From Chrysomallon squamiferum (lineage: Eukaryota; Mollusca; Gastropoda; Neomphalida; Peltospiridae): 64,000 nucleotides of DNA. The notes beneath the pieces were generated by a model that was given only the letters and a program-made list of their open reading frames with translations, did not search any database and was not told the origin of the DNA. Of the stretch, positions 36,990 to 49,900 are shown piece after piece. The stretch spans positions 38,774,795 to 38,838,794 of the forward strand of contig CM022665.1 in NCBI GenBank assembly GCA_012295275.1, written 5' to 3'. Each line of letters begins with the position of its first letter. Within the stretch, counting starts at the first letter, position 1. The position numbers were made by a program, and so were the translations under genes.

Positions 36990-37640
36990 TTTAACTAACA
37001 GATTTCTCTGTAATGAAATAGGCATATTTCCCAAAGGTCATGTAATGTTCTTGCATAGCTTCCGCTCCAGAGAACAAAGTCAGTGTTTGACAACAATCGC
37101 CCGCTTTCCGCCTTGCCTCATTATCTCGTGGCGTGCTCCGCTAACGCAATAACCGTAGTCTCTGCGATCAGAACCATCTAAGATTAAGTGCTACAGTATT
37201 GATCATTTATTAACGTTCAGAGTGCTTTATGCAAATCCTCGGGGCGCAAATGGCGCTCATTTCCTTTAGGTTTTCTTGCAAAACTGTTTACCAATTACAT
37301 CTTCTAATAAACTCGAACAAATCGTAAACACGTTTGCATGCAAACGATATTGCCTCGAAATAATAGCAACAAGGAAAACATTGCGGCGCTGACGTTCATG
37401 GTGATTTGACAATTAGATGAGCCAATATCACGAGCAAGCGACGTCGCCTGATTGCGTGTGATCGATGCCTACCCAGGTCTCTGCTGTTTAACGTAATTGG
37501 GGATAAATAACCGTTGAGTGCGGCAGTAGGCTTTAATGCAGTGTTTTACTTTCAAGGGGTATTACGATTATTAGTCTAGAAGTGAAGGGTTCCGAAATGT
37601 GCGCTCTCTCGTACTAACTTATTGGACAATTCGTTTTGAA
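36990..37640 (+). promoter_or_regulatory. Candidate distal regulatory module
   Basis: One of the most complex stretches of the window. It contains an NK2-type site TTAAGTGC (37184-37191), an octamer ATGCAAAT (37229-37236), a GCGCAAATGGCGCTC word, a FoxA-like TGTTTACC near 37287, and a homeodomain-type CAATTAGATG near 37411. It lies about 9 kb downstream of the stop codon. No frame looks coding. Function is inferred from composition and motifs. Confidence 0.4.
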
Positions 37641-37689
37641 GAGCACATTCTCACTTGGCGCTTCATTGGGTGTTAACCAAATGCTAGTG

Positions 37690-37980
37690 GCCGAAACGTT
37701 ACACTGTGACGCGTTTCATTAAATATCAGAAGAGGAAACGACGTACTATGACGTGTTTCAGCAAACGAGAAATAAAAGCTATATGTTTCACAAAATCCTA
37801 CCAGGCCTCAAAAAGCCCAGAATATGACATATTTTCTCAAAATTCTGGTAGCCGAAATAAACAGATCATGACGCAATACCTGTAGTCAAAATGACATAAT
37901 AGTATTATGTCACGTTTTATAAAAACGGTAGCAGCAAAAAACAATGTATGATGCATTTCATCAAAATGAATGTTTCAGAA
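37690..37980. repeat. Degenerate repeat with TATGACG-TTTCA words
   Basis: Words of the form TATGACGYRTTTCAYCAAA recur about every 30-50 bp (near 37709, 37748, 37785, 37827, 37868, 37910, 37948) with strong drift. Several copies keep TGACG or TGACA. This looks like an old minisatellite of roughly 42-45 bp. Confidence 0.5.
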
Positions 37981-39045
37981 ATAAATAAAAAGAAAAACAA
38001 ATACAGAAAGACACAAAGAAGAGATGAACACCAAAAAGTATCATAACTGTTTAACGTTTGTACATGTAATTAGTACTATTACTGAATAAAGTAGTTTCAG
38101 TTAATAGCGGTTTTTAATTTTTATTTCGGTTACGAAGAATCACATTCGATTCAAAGTTTCACATTTCTGAAACGTAGATATTTGTATAACTTTTCTCACC
38201 ATAATCTTAAAGTGCATAGAACATTTTTATCATTAATGTAGGGAACTCCATTTATTTATTCCTTTATTTACAGCTAATAATGGTATTTAGCTATAACTTG
38301 TCTTTCATCATTTTTCTGTATGCTGAATATCTTAGATATAAAAATAATTCTAAATCAACTTATACTCGAAACATGTAGTTCGAAAAACAAAATTCATCAT
38401 AAATGAACGTATAGCTGAACTTGCCAATGAATGTATATAGACCACAGAAAGAATGATGATGGTGGTAGTAAGATGGTTGGCTGGATGATTGAATGACTCA
38501 ATAAACGAAAGGATCGCTGAACGGACAGGACGTTGAGAGGGCAGTAGAGATATTGATGATTTTGCACTATATGATCGTATATACTTAAACAGTATTTCAT
38601 ATTCTCCACACGTTTTCAGTTTTACTTTAAAAAAGACAATAACAACACAGACAAAAAAAAAAAAAAATCTATATAATATAACCATTAATTTACACAAAAG
38701 GATATGCACCAACATACGCGGCTTTCGTGAAACAGACCATAGGAAATTTGTCGTCCCCAAGTCCCCGGCCTGTCGCTGATGTGGACTCGTATCAGCGACT
38801 GAATATGAAACCTGCCGTGTGTTAATAACGTTTAGATTACACAGCCCATTGCTTTGATAGGAGCCGGATTCAGGCCGGAAGTGAGGCCATTACTCAAGCT
38901 ATCAGCCGCCGACGTTAGAAGCTTGATCAGGGAGAAAATTCGACAGATAATCAAACTCTGTCATTGTGTGGAAGCTCATGTTCGCCTTTGTTATTGATAG
39001 GTCTTTACAACCAGTGTCACCTTTTTTTTTTTTTTTAATACCTCG

Positions 39046-39094
<49 letters not shown>

Positions 39095-39575
39095 AGCATT
39101 TATTTGCTTTTTAGCGCTACAGAACGACCTGACATTGTCTAAGGATTAAACGCATTGCAATTTATAGTCCACGAAGGTAGAAAATCTATTACGTAGCTTT
39201 GTATAACGGTTTGTTTTAATTTAATTTCGCAAAACGTCAGGGAAATGTTGAAGGCCAATGAATGAGCGCTGGTTTACAACGGGATGATTACGTTTTGTGC
39301 TCTGACATGATGTACAGACATTTTGGGGATAATGCGGTTATATTGAAACTCTGGCAGCATGGGAATTGAATTGTCCTGTCATTGTTATAGAACTTCTATG
39401 AGGTGGTGGTGTGATAATTCATCAGCTCTATGCTGGGTGGTCTTCGTACACACTAGGTGAAGAAGATGAGTGAATATTAAATACAGAATGATGATTGTTT
39501 TTTTTTTCGTTGACATTAAAACAAGCAAAAATCATTAATTAGGTGAATAAGTAATTAAGTTATCTAATAACATAT
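37981..39575. other. Intergenic DNA with complex islands and a 47-A run
   Basis: About 38750-39000 is CpG-containing and complex, with an ETS-like CCGGAAGTGAGG at about 38875-38886 and TTTGATAGGAGCC; a candidate regulatory island. T15 (39022-39036) and A47 (39046-39092) follow closely. 39100-39480 is unique with no recognised feature. Minus-strand open frames at 38350-38760 are not recognised. Confidence 0.45.
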
Positions 39576-41239
39576 TGGCATTTTTTTTTAATATTTATTA
39601 TTATTATTTTTTTTTTAATTATTATTTCTTGTTTACTTTGGCTTTATTTACTTTTCTGTTGTGGCTATTGTTTGCTTTTGTTTTGTTTGTGTTTGTTCTT
39701 TGTTTTTTGTGTGTTTTTATGTTTATTTGTTGTTGTTTCCTTTTTTGTTTGTTTTTTTAATTTTAATATTATTTTATATATTTATTCATTTATTTAGTTT
39801 TAATAAAATTCGACATTTTATCTATTTAGTAATTTTTGTTCATAGCATTGTTGTTGTTGTTATTGTTCTCATCATCAATACTGTTGTTGCTCTTGTCATT
39901 AATATTATCATTATTATTATCATCATTATTATCATCATCATCATAATTATTATTATTATCATTATTATTTTATTATTATTATTATTATTATTATTTGTAA
40001 CAGTAGTAATAGAAAAATATTAATTTATTTATTTGTATTGTTTCTCACTAACTTATTTTTATTTTTTAACAAACCATTAAGTGAAACCGTTTCAAGAGGA
40101 TGACTGTGCAGTTAGTAAGTATGTAATGAATATGCATCTATGTGACTTTGTTCTAACTGATGTTTTGCATGTTATTCCAGTTTGTTTGTTTAATTTAAAC
40201 TGTTACCGGTTTTGTTTTTAATTGATTTTTATGGCGTCTTTTCTTAATCTCTCTTTATCCCCCCCCTCTTTTTGTGTTTTATGCATGTGTTTTTTTTTTT
40301 TTTGGTTTGATTTGATTGATTGATTGATTGAATATTTTACTGTTCTTTTAAATGTTATTAGTATTACTGTTGCTAACTTTGGTCTGGTTATTTTTTTCTT
40401 CATCTTATTTCTTTTCTTATTATAATTATATATAAATGATATTATTTTACTGATCTATATATATATATATAATATTTATTTGTATTAACAATGTTAGAAA
40501 ATATTTATCCACAAACAAATATGTATATTTTAAATTATATTTTGTTGTCGTTGCCATTTTTTGTTTGTTTTACAAAAAGCAAATAAAATGAAATTAAATT
40601 AAATATATTTTACTGTTAATTATATATATTTGTACATAATATATATATATTTACTATTAATTTTTATTTTTTATTTTTATTTTTTTTAGCTGCTGTTGTT
40701 TTGGGGTTTTGTTTTATGTTTGTTTTGATTTAATTTATTATGGTTATTATGACTACTCATTTTATTGTTGGTTTATATTTTATTTATTTATTTATTTATT
40801 TTATTATTTTATTATTTATTTACTTACTTACTTATAATATTTTATTTTCACAAGTTATTCTTGTTTATTGATTTTTCTTTATTTGAACTAAATATAATAT
40901 TCTGAAGACTCGATGGGTAAATGTTTCAAAATGATTTTAAATACTTATTTTAATTATTATAATAGATTTTAAATATAACTAAAGATACATTAATAATAAT
41001 TTATCTTTTAGATTTTCTTGTTCAAAAACAAACAGTATATACTTACACACACACGCACACACACACACACACACACACACGCATGTACACATTTAAGCGT
41101 ATAAAGATATAAATCTTATTATGCTCATCTAAAAAAAATTAGTATATTCAAAATACTAAATTGTTTATGAAATAATTATAAGATAATTTAATCTTTGTGA
41201 AAAAAAAAACCTGCAGAGATATCCATTATCTATTATTAT
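39576..41239. other. AT-rich, T-rich low-complexity DNA
   Basis: T-rich sequence, TTG/ATC/ATT triplets (about 39848-39995), TTTA and TTGA patches, and a CA array at about 41046-41084. The poly-Ile/poly-Leu and Phe-rich open frames are artefacts. Confidence 0.8.
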
Positions 41240-41525
41240 CGATTAGCAATTAATATTCAATGGAAACGTTTATACCAATTTATTCGATGAAGTTTTATTA
41301 GGGGCATTGGTCGGAACGTGAAATAGCTGTCAAGACTTACAACATCTCAAGCTGACATTTCCGTTTGCCTCTGGCTTTATTGAAGCTTCGATGCTAATTA
41401 GTTTGTTTATAGAAGGATCTTCACCATGGCCCCCGAGGTGTCGGATTATACTTTACACACCTGCATATGAGTAGATGATGTAATTACATGTCATGCAAAT
41501 CAGCAGAGGTTGAAAATAAATTTGA
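41240..41525 (+). promoter_or_regulatory. Candidate distal regulatory module
   Basis: Complex sequence between AT-rich DNA and a minisatellite. It includes homeodomain-type GCTAATTAGTTTGTTTA near 41395, TGTAATTACATG near 41479, and an octamer ATGCAAAT at 41493-41500, plus AGCTGTCAAGA near 41325. No frame looks coding. Regulatory role inferred. Confidence 0.4.
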
Positions 41526-41586
41526 ATATGTAATCCTGACTGTCAGCCCTTCAGTGGGTAACCTTTGGTGATAATCCTTTAGTGTA

Positions 41587-41951
41587 ACCATTACATCCAA
41601 CCGTTGTACGTATAACTCTTACAGCCAACCCTTCTGTGTGTATCTATTACATGCAACCGTTCTGTGAGTAACTATTACATCCAACCCTTCTGTGGAGTAA
41701 CTATTACGTCCAACCCTTCTATGAGTAACTATTACATCATACCCTTCTATGAGTAACTATTACATCATACCCTTCTATGAGTAACTATTACATCCAACCC
41801 TTGTTTGTATAACTATTACGTCCAACCCTTCTATGAGTAACTATTACATCCAACCCTTGTTTGTATAACTATTACGTCCAACCCTTCTATGAGTAACTAT
41901 TACATCCAACCCTTATATGTGGAACTATTATGTCCAACCATACCATATGAA
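41587..41951. repeat. 28-bp minisatellite
   Basis: About 13 copies of a 28-bp unit of the form CTATTACATCCAACCCTTCT + ATGAGTAA. Variants GTCC for ATCC, CATACCC for CAACCC and GTTTGTAT for CTATGAGT occur. Between about 41783 and 41894 two variants alternate, giving a 56-bp higher-order unit. Fainter copies extend to about 41530 upstream and 42045 downstream. The unit is not a multiple of 3 and no frame stays open. Confidence 0.9.
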
Positions 41952-42045
41952 CATTAATCTATAATTGTTTAGTTTGTCCTTGAATATGTAACACTCACAG
42001 CCACTTTTAAATATTTAATCTTAACTGTTAACACTTCAGTGTTTA

Positions 42046-43394
42046 GTTTCTGTTTCCAGGACTTACTTAGATAACCGTTACAACAACCTTTAAAATTTTA
42101 ATATAATACTGCCCACTGTGAGTCTTATAATTTCATGTAACTCTTCATATGTAAGTGCTCTAATCATTAACGTCATTATCTCCATCGCTGCCTTATGACA
42201 ATCAATGCCGTGATTCGTAACACATGCAGAATTCATCCATCCATTTGCTCATTTTAAATTTTCATTGTGGTGAAAATAACGGAGAGTTCGTAACACCATC
42301 CCTACAAACAACACTCGACAGCAACGTGAAGTATTTGATGCAGGCATGTGGAAAATGTATGACCACGGACTCTCAGAAAGATACTCCAGACTTAAGCAGC
42401 CGGAGAAGAGCCAAGTCAAACATGGACGATAACTTGGTAAAAGGAGGGTGAAATGGAGTGTGGATGATCGTATTAGGACCTACATGGGTTGATGGACGTT
42501 CATAAGTGAACGTCTCATCCGAATCCTACACAAAAGATACACACGTGCGCCCTTTCTGATCCCGCTGCTTTTGAAATCCGACGTCAGTTCTCACCGATTC
42601 ACCATCAAACCGATTTTCCGGCTCTGCACACCCGAAAGAAGCGAGAGATATCAATTTTCTATGGCGAAAAGCTCCCCGGTGAATTCACTGTGTGAAAGGT
42701 ACCTCACAGGGCGAGAATACCTGGGCCAGAGGTGTTCTAATGTTGTCGATCCTGTATTTCTTCTTTATCTCGACCAGTCGCTTTCTCAGCCGATCCGTAC
42801 CGCGAGTTTTCTTTCAGATTTTCCGCCTCAGCAAACCGCCAAATGTCTTTTCACGGTTTATGTTGATGACTCCAATTCTTACATAGTGCATAGACAATTT
42901 GGCCTACGGTTTCGCCTCTTCTGCGGCAGAATGGTGTATGCACTGGATTTTCAATGACGGCTTGTCTTTTCAAAGCCCCTACTCATGACAAATCTCGTGA
43001 TTTTTTACTACTTCTTTATGGTTCTGAAGAAATAAAACAAATCTATATGTTCTCTCCACCTGGGAACTGACAGAAAAGATCTTGACAACAGAAACGAAAG
43101 AATCAACCACCCACCTCACCCCCTCCAACCTAGACCTCAGCTCAAAAACTGTTTCTATTCACTGAGCCGGTTTCTCATCATAAAACTGCATTATTGACCT
43201 CTGAAAGAGTGGCCACTTATGTACAGTATGATTGACCAAAAGAACCGCTGATTGTCTATAGAAAATCTACAACGTTATATGCTTACACTGCGCTTTGACC
43301 TTTTCTATCAGAAGATATAACCAAACACTTAACAATCACCTGTGTCCGGTTTAAGCAGTCTTAAGGTACACGACATGCTAATAAAGACGCACAT
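42046..43394. other. Unique sequence with unassigned open frame
   Basis: About 42180-42960 is complex. One + frame is open at 42571-42957 (128 codons, rich in Ser/Arg/Phe) without any domain I recognise and without clear splice sites. A second frame overlaps it. It could be an old transposon or gene fragment, or chance. The rest is ordinary. Confidence 0.35.
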
Positions 43395-43483
43395 TTCTGC
43401 GTGCTCATACAGTGGTGTTTCGCTGTGAGTGTCTTCAGCGTGTTGAGTTATAGGTTCGAATACATCCCAACAGACGGCGCCAG

Positions 43484-43562
<79 letters not shown>
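43395..43562 (+). mobile_element. Possible tRNA-derived SINE head with (AAT)n tail
   Basis: A B-box-like GGTTCGAATAC lies at 43453-43463, with an A-box-like CTCATACAGTGGTGTTTCGC about 50 bp upstream. An (AAT)n array of about 75 bp (about 43484-43560) follows as a tail. This order fits a tRNA-derived SINE. The body cannot fold as an intact tRNA by eye, so it is not called a tRNA gene. Confidence 0.4.
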
Positions 43563-43563
<1 letters not shown>

Positions 43564-43907
43564 GTTTTAAAAAATAAAAAATATGAGAATATGTAATAAA
43601 TTAAATTAATGGTAGTAATAATAAAACGAGGGGCTTTGAGATTTTCTATTATTTATTTGTTTGTTTTAGTCGTCGTATCTCATATATATTAAATTTAGAT
43701 TTGGTAATGTTATACGCACACATACATACACACAGACACACACATATTTTAATAGTTTCTTGTAAGTTGTCTTGTACAACATACTTGAAAAGTTAAAATA
43801 ATAAGAAGAAGAAGAAAAAGAAGAAGAAAACTATTTTCAACAGCTGCATATCATGTAACTCTTCAATAACTATCGCATAATTATTTGTTACGATCGTCAT
43901 TTTATAT

Positions 43908-43950
<43 letters not shown>

Positions 43951-44075
43951 TAATATTTATTTATTTATTTACATGAGTTTTTTCTTTTTACTTTATTTAT
44001 TTACTGTCTTTTAAATTTATTTAAACAATTTTCGAAAACATGTTTATTATTTATTTGTTTTCCTAATTTATTTAT

Positions 44076-44106
<31 letters not shown>

Positions 44107-45350
44107 ATTAGTAAGTTATTTTAGATAACACATAAACAAGTCAGTAAGTTAATAATTTCTACAGTTTAGAAATTAAAATATATATTTCAACAAGTATATA
44201 CTAATATTATATAATGTTTTGTTCGTTGTTCTGTTATTATATATGTATATATGTGTGTATTAAATTCACATAAATCAGTCAGTAAGTTATTGTTATTATA
44301 TATTTTGTTTTGTTCATTTATTTATTTATTTATTTATTTATGTTTATTTCTTTATTTGTTTATTTATTTACATACTTACTTGTTTGTCTTTTTCTTCGTT
44401 TATTTATTTTATTTTCCTCTTGTAATCAATATGTATCCAGTTTATCTTGAAATTTCGCACAATAAATTGTAAAAGGAGAAAAATCAGCTCACAGAATGTT
44501 TACCATTTAGTTAAATTTATTTCTTTTTAAGTTAATAATTTTTACTTTTTTATACGTTCAAACATGTTGGTTAAAATTGTCTTAAGAGATTTTCTTTTAT
44601 TAAATTCTGATTTTATATCATCATATTATTATTTAATACGTTCACTGCAATTGCAGTAATAATATTAATAATCAACATCATGATTATTTGATCGTAATGT
44701 CCTGTATAAGATGATCTTGGATATATTTTAAACGAAAACACGAATTTTTCATATGAATATTATCAAATTTTATATAAAATGAACTGTTGATTTTAATAAT
44801 GAATGACAATGCACTATATAACAGCATGCATTTTATTCACTATTTTATAAATCTTTTAAGTAAAAGTACTAATATATTATTATATGTGTCTCATCAGCCT
44901 AATTAGGCTAGGTTTTTTTTGTAAATAATGTATTACGTCATGTTTTATTTTCAAGAGGCACTTTAATAAACATAACTTGGTACTGGTAAAATTAATACTA
45001 AAATGTTTGTCTCTCAGTGTTTCTAGTTCATGTACAAATTTTATATCATGGGAAGTATATATATATATATATATAAATTATAATACACAGCTTTATACCT
45101 TTTTATCATTTAAATTACAGATACATGAAAAGAATAAAGTCTGAATTGAAATATCTTACTTATTTATAAATACGAGAAATGAAAGTAGTTAGAATTAAAA
45201 TACATTATTAATAACATTTTTACTTTTTAAATAACAGATATATGAAAATTTAAATTAAAGTATATAACTTACAAAAAATTTGTTTTAGACCTTTAATAAA
45301 ATAGATATAATATTTGAAAAGAGGGACATTAATATTTTTTCATACACATG
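43563..45350. other. AT-rich low-complexity DNA
   Basis: Contains GAA triplets near 43805, an AAT array at about 43912-43948, TTTA arrays (43955-43990, 44315-44340) and a TTAG array near 44075-44110, then AT-rich unique sequence. No gene. Confidence 0.75.
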
Positions 45351-46271
45351 GGAAGGGGAGGAATAAAAGTGCGAAAGGGTACAAGGGAATAGGGCAAAAG
45401 GCTAAGAGAAAATAGCAGATACCGCACACGTTACTATTAGTTTTTCTGTTACTGCAGATCTAGTCTGGGCTCTATACGAAAAGCAGCTTGATCAAAACAC
45501 ATCTGCTTCAGTAATATTTTATCTTTTTTATTTGATTTGAAGCGACTTGTGTGGGGTCAGCTAACGTCGCTTTTATCTTCATTCAAATTAAAAGAACCCA
45601 AAAGGCTCCAGCCTTTTTTGCATCTCAATTTGAAAAAAGAAAAAAAAGAGAAAAAAAAAAGAGAAGAAGTAAAAAAAAAAAAAAGAAAAGAAGAAAAGTT
45701 ACAAAATAGCTTTTGATATTTAGTATGGTGCACAAAATCGCAAGAACAAGCGAAGCGTAAAATAAGCACGCTAGTCACACTCGCGCACTCCATATTTCGC
45801 CTAAAGTGAGCCTTAATCGTTTGAATTTAACATGGGTAAAATAATATTAAAAATGTTTTTGTGGTAAACCGCAAAATTTTTCACCTGGTAAAAATCTCAT
45901 CAATCAAACACGCGAAATAAAAAAAAGGTTCCCGAAGTGACAAATTTATCTGACCTTGAGGCCAAGGGGAGAAAAAGGCTAAAAGACTAATTAAATCATT
46001 TTGAATTGCGATTAAAAAAAAAAAAAAAAAAAAAAAAATGCTGCTGTTGCGTTTCGTTGTACTGGCTCTGTAGGCGTAATCATTGTTTGCGCGTCCGCAG
46101 ACAACTGAATCGTGGAGATACGAATGTGACTTGCGGGTTAACGCGGCGATTCGCAACCAACACGAAAAGCCAGTGGAGTCGTTACGCTGATCACAATTAA
46201 ATAAATGTTTGAAGTATGGGTTAAAAAAAAAAAAAAAAAAAAAAAGTTATTTTTTATTATTTTTATTATTA

Positions 46272-46311
<40 letters not shown>

Positions 46312-46729
46312 TGCAAAAAATTCTTTTTTTTTTAAAGAGTGACGGCTGGTTTGTTTTTCCCTGTGTCTCACTTGCAGATTAGGTACAGAAGTACAAAAAG
46401 GTAGTTTGATTAATAAAATAATTTTAAAAATAATAATAATAAATACATAATAATTTGGAAACGGAAATGTGTCTGTAACTGTCAAATTTTCAGTTTTGTA
46501 AATATTAAATAACCATAACCCTAATTGTCTATTTATTTATTTATTTATTGTTAGTTTCGTTTGTTTTTTCTTGAATACTGATGTTTCTGGCTGTGAAAAA
46601 GGTTAATTTTGAATTTTGTTTGTTAATTTATTTTATTTACTGTTATTGACTGTAGTTGTACAGCTGCGGATCTTGCAAACAGAAAAAAAGAAAATGAAAA
46701 AAAGAAAGAAGACAAAATGGCTTGTATTT
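45351..46729. other. Mixed unique and A-rich DNA
   Basis: A/G-rich sequence at about 45630-45700, poly-A at about 46013-46038 and 46222-46244, and an ATT array at about 46273-46311. The short complex patch at 46040-46190 has several CpGs but nothing recognised. Confidence 0.6.
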
Positions 46730-46865
46730 GTAAGTGTGTGTTTGTGTGTGTATGTGTGTGTAAATACGTACATGCATATATACACCTATACACACATACA
46801 TATATACATGCATACATACATCTATACACACACACACACACATACATACACACACACACACACAT

Positions 46866-46908
<43 letters not shown>

Positions 46909-46910
46909 AC
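46730..46910. repeat. (GT)/(CATA)/(CA) compound array
   Basis: GTGTGT words give way to CATA and CACACA blocks to about 46906. Cys-Val and His-Thr open frames are artefacts. Confidence 0.9.
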
Positions 46911-48780
46911 AGTCAACATACAAAACCTAGAACAGACCTCACCACAGCATACACCTAAAACTTACATATACACGACAAGAACAACATCAGCGAAATGAAG
47001 ACATCTGCTTGAACTAAGCTGATAACGAGTACGTCTCTATACACAATGTACACTGCTAAGACGCCATTTGATGACAGCACTTCGAGGCCCGAGAGCAATA
47101 ATATCTCGATGGTGATCAATCAATTCGGCGGTGGTCAGATATCGTATTTAGACGTACGTATTAAAATATGGAAGGTTTGTGCACGAGTTGTCAGTTATCA
47201 TAAAAGGTTGTTTGTTTTTTCGGTTAGCGTGAAAGCGAAACCGGCGACAAACACATTACGATCTGGAAGAGCGAGACGCTTTCTTTATTTAGACGTTTTG
47301 GGCATCGGAAAAAAGGATTGTTTTGATGACACACTGGTATTTTGGTAATTGACTGGCTATTAAGTAGAGACTATTAGTTTTGATTTGGTAGTGTAGGACT
47401 TAAAATAAAATTAAAAAATGAATAAAGATGCAGCGTCTTCCAATTAGCATTCTTGTTTTTAACGTTACTCGTTCCAGTGAGTAGAAATTAATATTTTAAA
47501 AGATAAAGTCTATAAGGTGTGCATATTTTATTGATAAGCCCTACAAAACAAATTAATTCTATATAAGTAAAGAAATTTAGTACAAAGAGATAACAACAGC
47601 TCAACACAAGGGAATTGATCCGATGGTCTGTCGTGCCCCGAGCAAGTTTCAACCTTTCCGTTTGTTTTGGTGACACGATTCAAGTCGATGGACAGTATGG
47701 TCCACAGACAATTGCCGAAAGCGCTTCCTGAATACATCATACAGTCCACTACTTGGTTCATTTCTCGTTTAGCGTTTAAGTTATCATACATTTTTAAAAA
47801 GTTATTTGATGAAAATAAAGCTGGGGATTGCAAGTCTGATCGTGTCATAATTCGCAAGATAAATTAATCTGTTGTTCTTGTTGCTAAATAAAAGAATTAC
47901 ATATTGCGTTATTTATTATTATTATTTTATTTATTTATTTATTTATTTATTTATTTCGGTAAACAGGCCAATAGCAATTTATGCATCTTTGGAATAATAT
48001 ATTGTGGTTTTTATTTTTAGTGACTTCGTGTACGTAAATGTTTAATGAGAGAGAGAGAAGTAATAGAAACAGACAGATTAAAACGACACACATGTTCGCA
48101 GATTTGCCTTTGTTTTACCACTGAAATGTACGAATTAACTTCATCGGTATAACCTAGATTTCGTTATAAGCACAATTTATTTTGACATCTCTATTTATTA
48201 CACTGTTTGCTAACTGACAAGGGTGTATTTCTTAATGTATCATAAACGTGAGGCATTGGTCATAAATATTACCGCACCTACTGATCACTTTATTGTAGTA
48301 AAATTCATATATTTTCGAAGGCACTGGTCGTGAATTTCTGAGAAATATTACACAAATCAGAAATTTACAGAGTCTGTAAAATGTTGAGATAGATTAATTA
48401 TCATATTAAGGGATGATGCAATGTTCTGGGCGTGAAAGTTTGGTAGCATTTATAAAACAGTAAAAACAAAATAAAAAATAAAATAAAAAATCAACAAATT
48501 TATTTAAAACATTATTTCATAAATGGAGGTCGCAGTCTATAACGCGTTTCGGATTATTAATTTTATTTTTTATTAATTAATTAATTTTTGTTTATTAATT
48601 TAATTTTTGTTTATATTATTTTTGTTGGTTTTATTTATTTATTTATTTATTTATCTTTTTGTTTTTTGATTGCTTGCTTGTTTGCTTACTGATTTGATTA
48701 AATTGTATTCATTCATTCATTTATTCACTTAATTATCTGTTTGAATATGAAATGAAGTATACCATGCAGGACAAGATGAT
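46911..48780. other. Unique island then low-complexity DNA
   Basis: About 47040-47350 is CpG-containing and open in one + frame (47046-47348, 100 codons) with no recognised domain; the word TATTTAGACGT occurs twice (about 47146 and 47288). From 47890 the DNA is AT-rich with TTTA arrays near 47930 and 48636. No gene is supported. Confidence 0.45.
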
Positions 48781-49900
48781 TTATTCTATGTTCATTTCAT
48801 ATTATCCAAAAACACTTTTTTGTACACATTCATCATTATGACATTGCTGGTTTCGGACAATGTCATCACTTTAAAACTCGTTTGTTCTCTTTTCAAAAAC
48901 CCGTAGTCGTAAAGGCTGGACATCATGACTTATGCAAACATCGTAGTTTACAAATTACAGTCATTTTCCACGACGTGTGTAAATACTGCAACTACAATGA
49001 CAGCAAGCAGTGAACAACAGGGAAGTCTCGGCCTTCAGAACTTAATGCCAGATCGGGCAACAAGTAATACATACAGGGGGAGTTTTATTGGCGAGTTATA
49101 CACTCCTTGTTGGGATGTTTTTCCAATCAATCTTGCCCCAACAAGTATGTGAGGAGTTGTAGGTAAACATGTATTAAAACAAGCACGAGGACTTTCTTTC
49201 AGAAAACCCGGTAGGCCTTTCTCTTAGCTCTAGAGTAAAGCAAACAGCCCCACGCTCTAAATCCTATGTGTACACAAGTTGTGCGACTTTAGCTTGTCTG
49301 GTATTTGCTGCTAGAATATTAATGGTGCCAAGGTTAAACGCTAACAACGGAAACGTCACCTCTTGATGTGATCCCGACCAACATCAAACCTTGTCTGTCC
49401 CTTTCTCCCAATAGGCGGATTTACCTGTAATGACCAAATAATTTCTTCACACGGCGGCTGTCGTCTGCAAGTCATTATGATGGGAAAGAGAACGCGAGCT
49501 TTTCACGAGGCAGCTGCAGACAACACACTAGTCTTTTTCCCCTCCTTCCTTTCGCGCCTAAAACCCCTCGGCTTTCGGCAGACGACTTTTTCTTGTTTTA
49601 TATTTTTCTCCCCCGTGTTAAAAACTGGAATGGAATCTTTATGCAAATGAAGGGCCTCTATAGTTATGGCTCAAGAGGGAAAATTGGACATTTGGGATTA
49701 ATCTCTGTCAGTTCTGAATTCGACTGACAATCGCCATTGAGCGAAAAGTATACCGGGAATTAAAAGTCATAAATCTGATCACATCCTTCTCTGCGGTTTT
49801 CAGAAGCCAATGAAGAAAAAAAAAAAATGTGTGTGACAGTGTCGCTCTTGTACTAATCTTTTTATTGAGTGTTTTCTTTCGACTTGGATTAAAGACACTA
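48781..49900 (+). promoter_or_regulatory. Candidate distal regulatory module
   Basis: About 49200-49800 is the largest homogeneous complex island downstream of the gene. It holds three GTCGTCTGC-type words (49460-49469 on +; 49515-49524 and 49577-49586 on -), an octamer ATGCAAAT (49641-49648), an Otx/bicoid-type GGGATTAATC near 49694 and a CAGCTG E-box near 49511. A + open frame at 48925-49152 just upstream is not recognised. Regulatory role inferred. Confidence 0.4.

Noticed and set aside
41530-42045. CRISPR-like array
   Set aside because: The 28-bp units are directly adjacent without unique spacers, and the DNA is eukaryotic. It is a minisatellite.
42571-42957. 128-codon open frame as a real gene
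   Set aside because: No recognised domain, overlapping open frames and no splice or promoter signals. Kept only as a note in the region entry.
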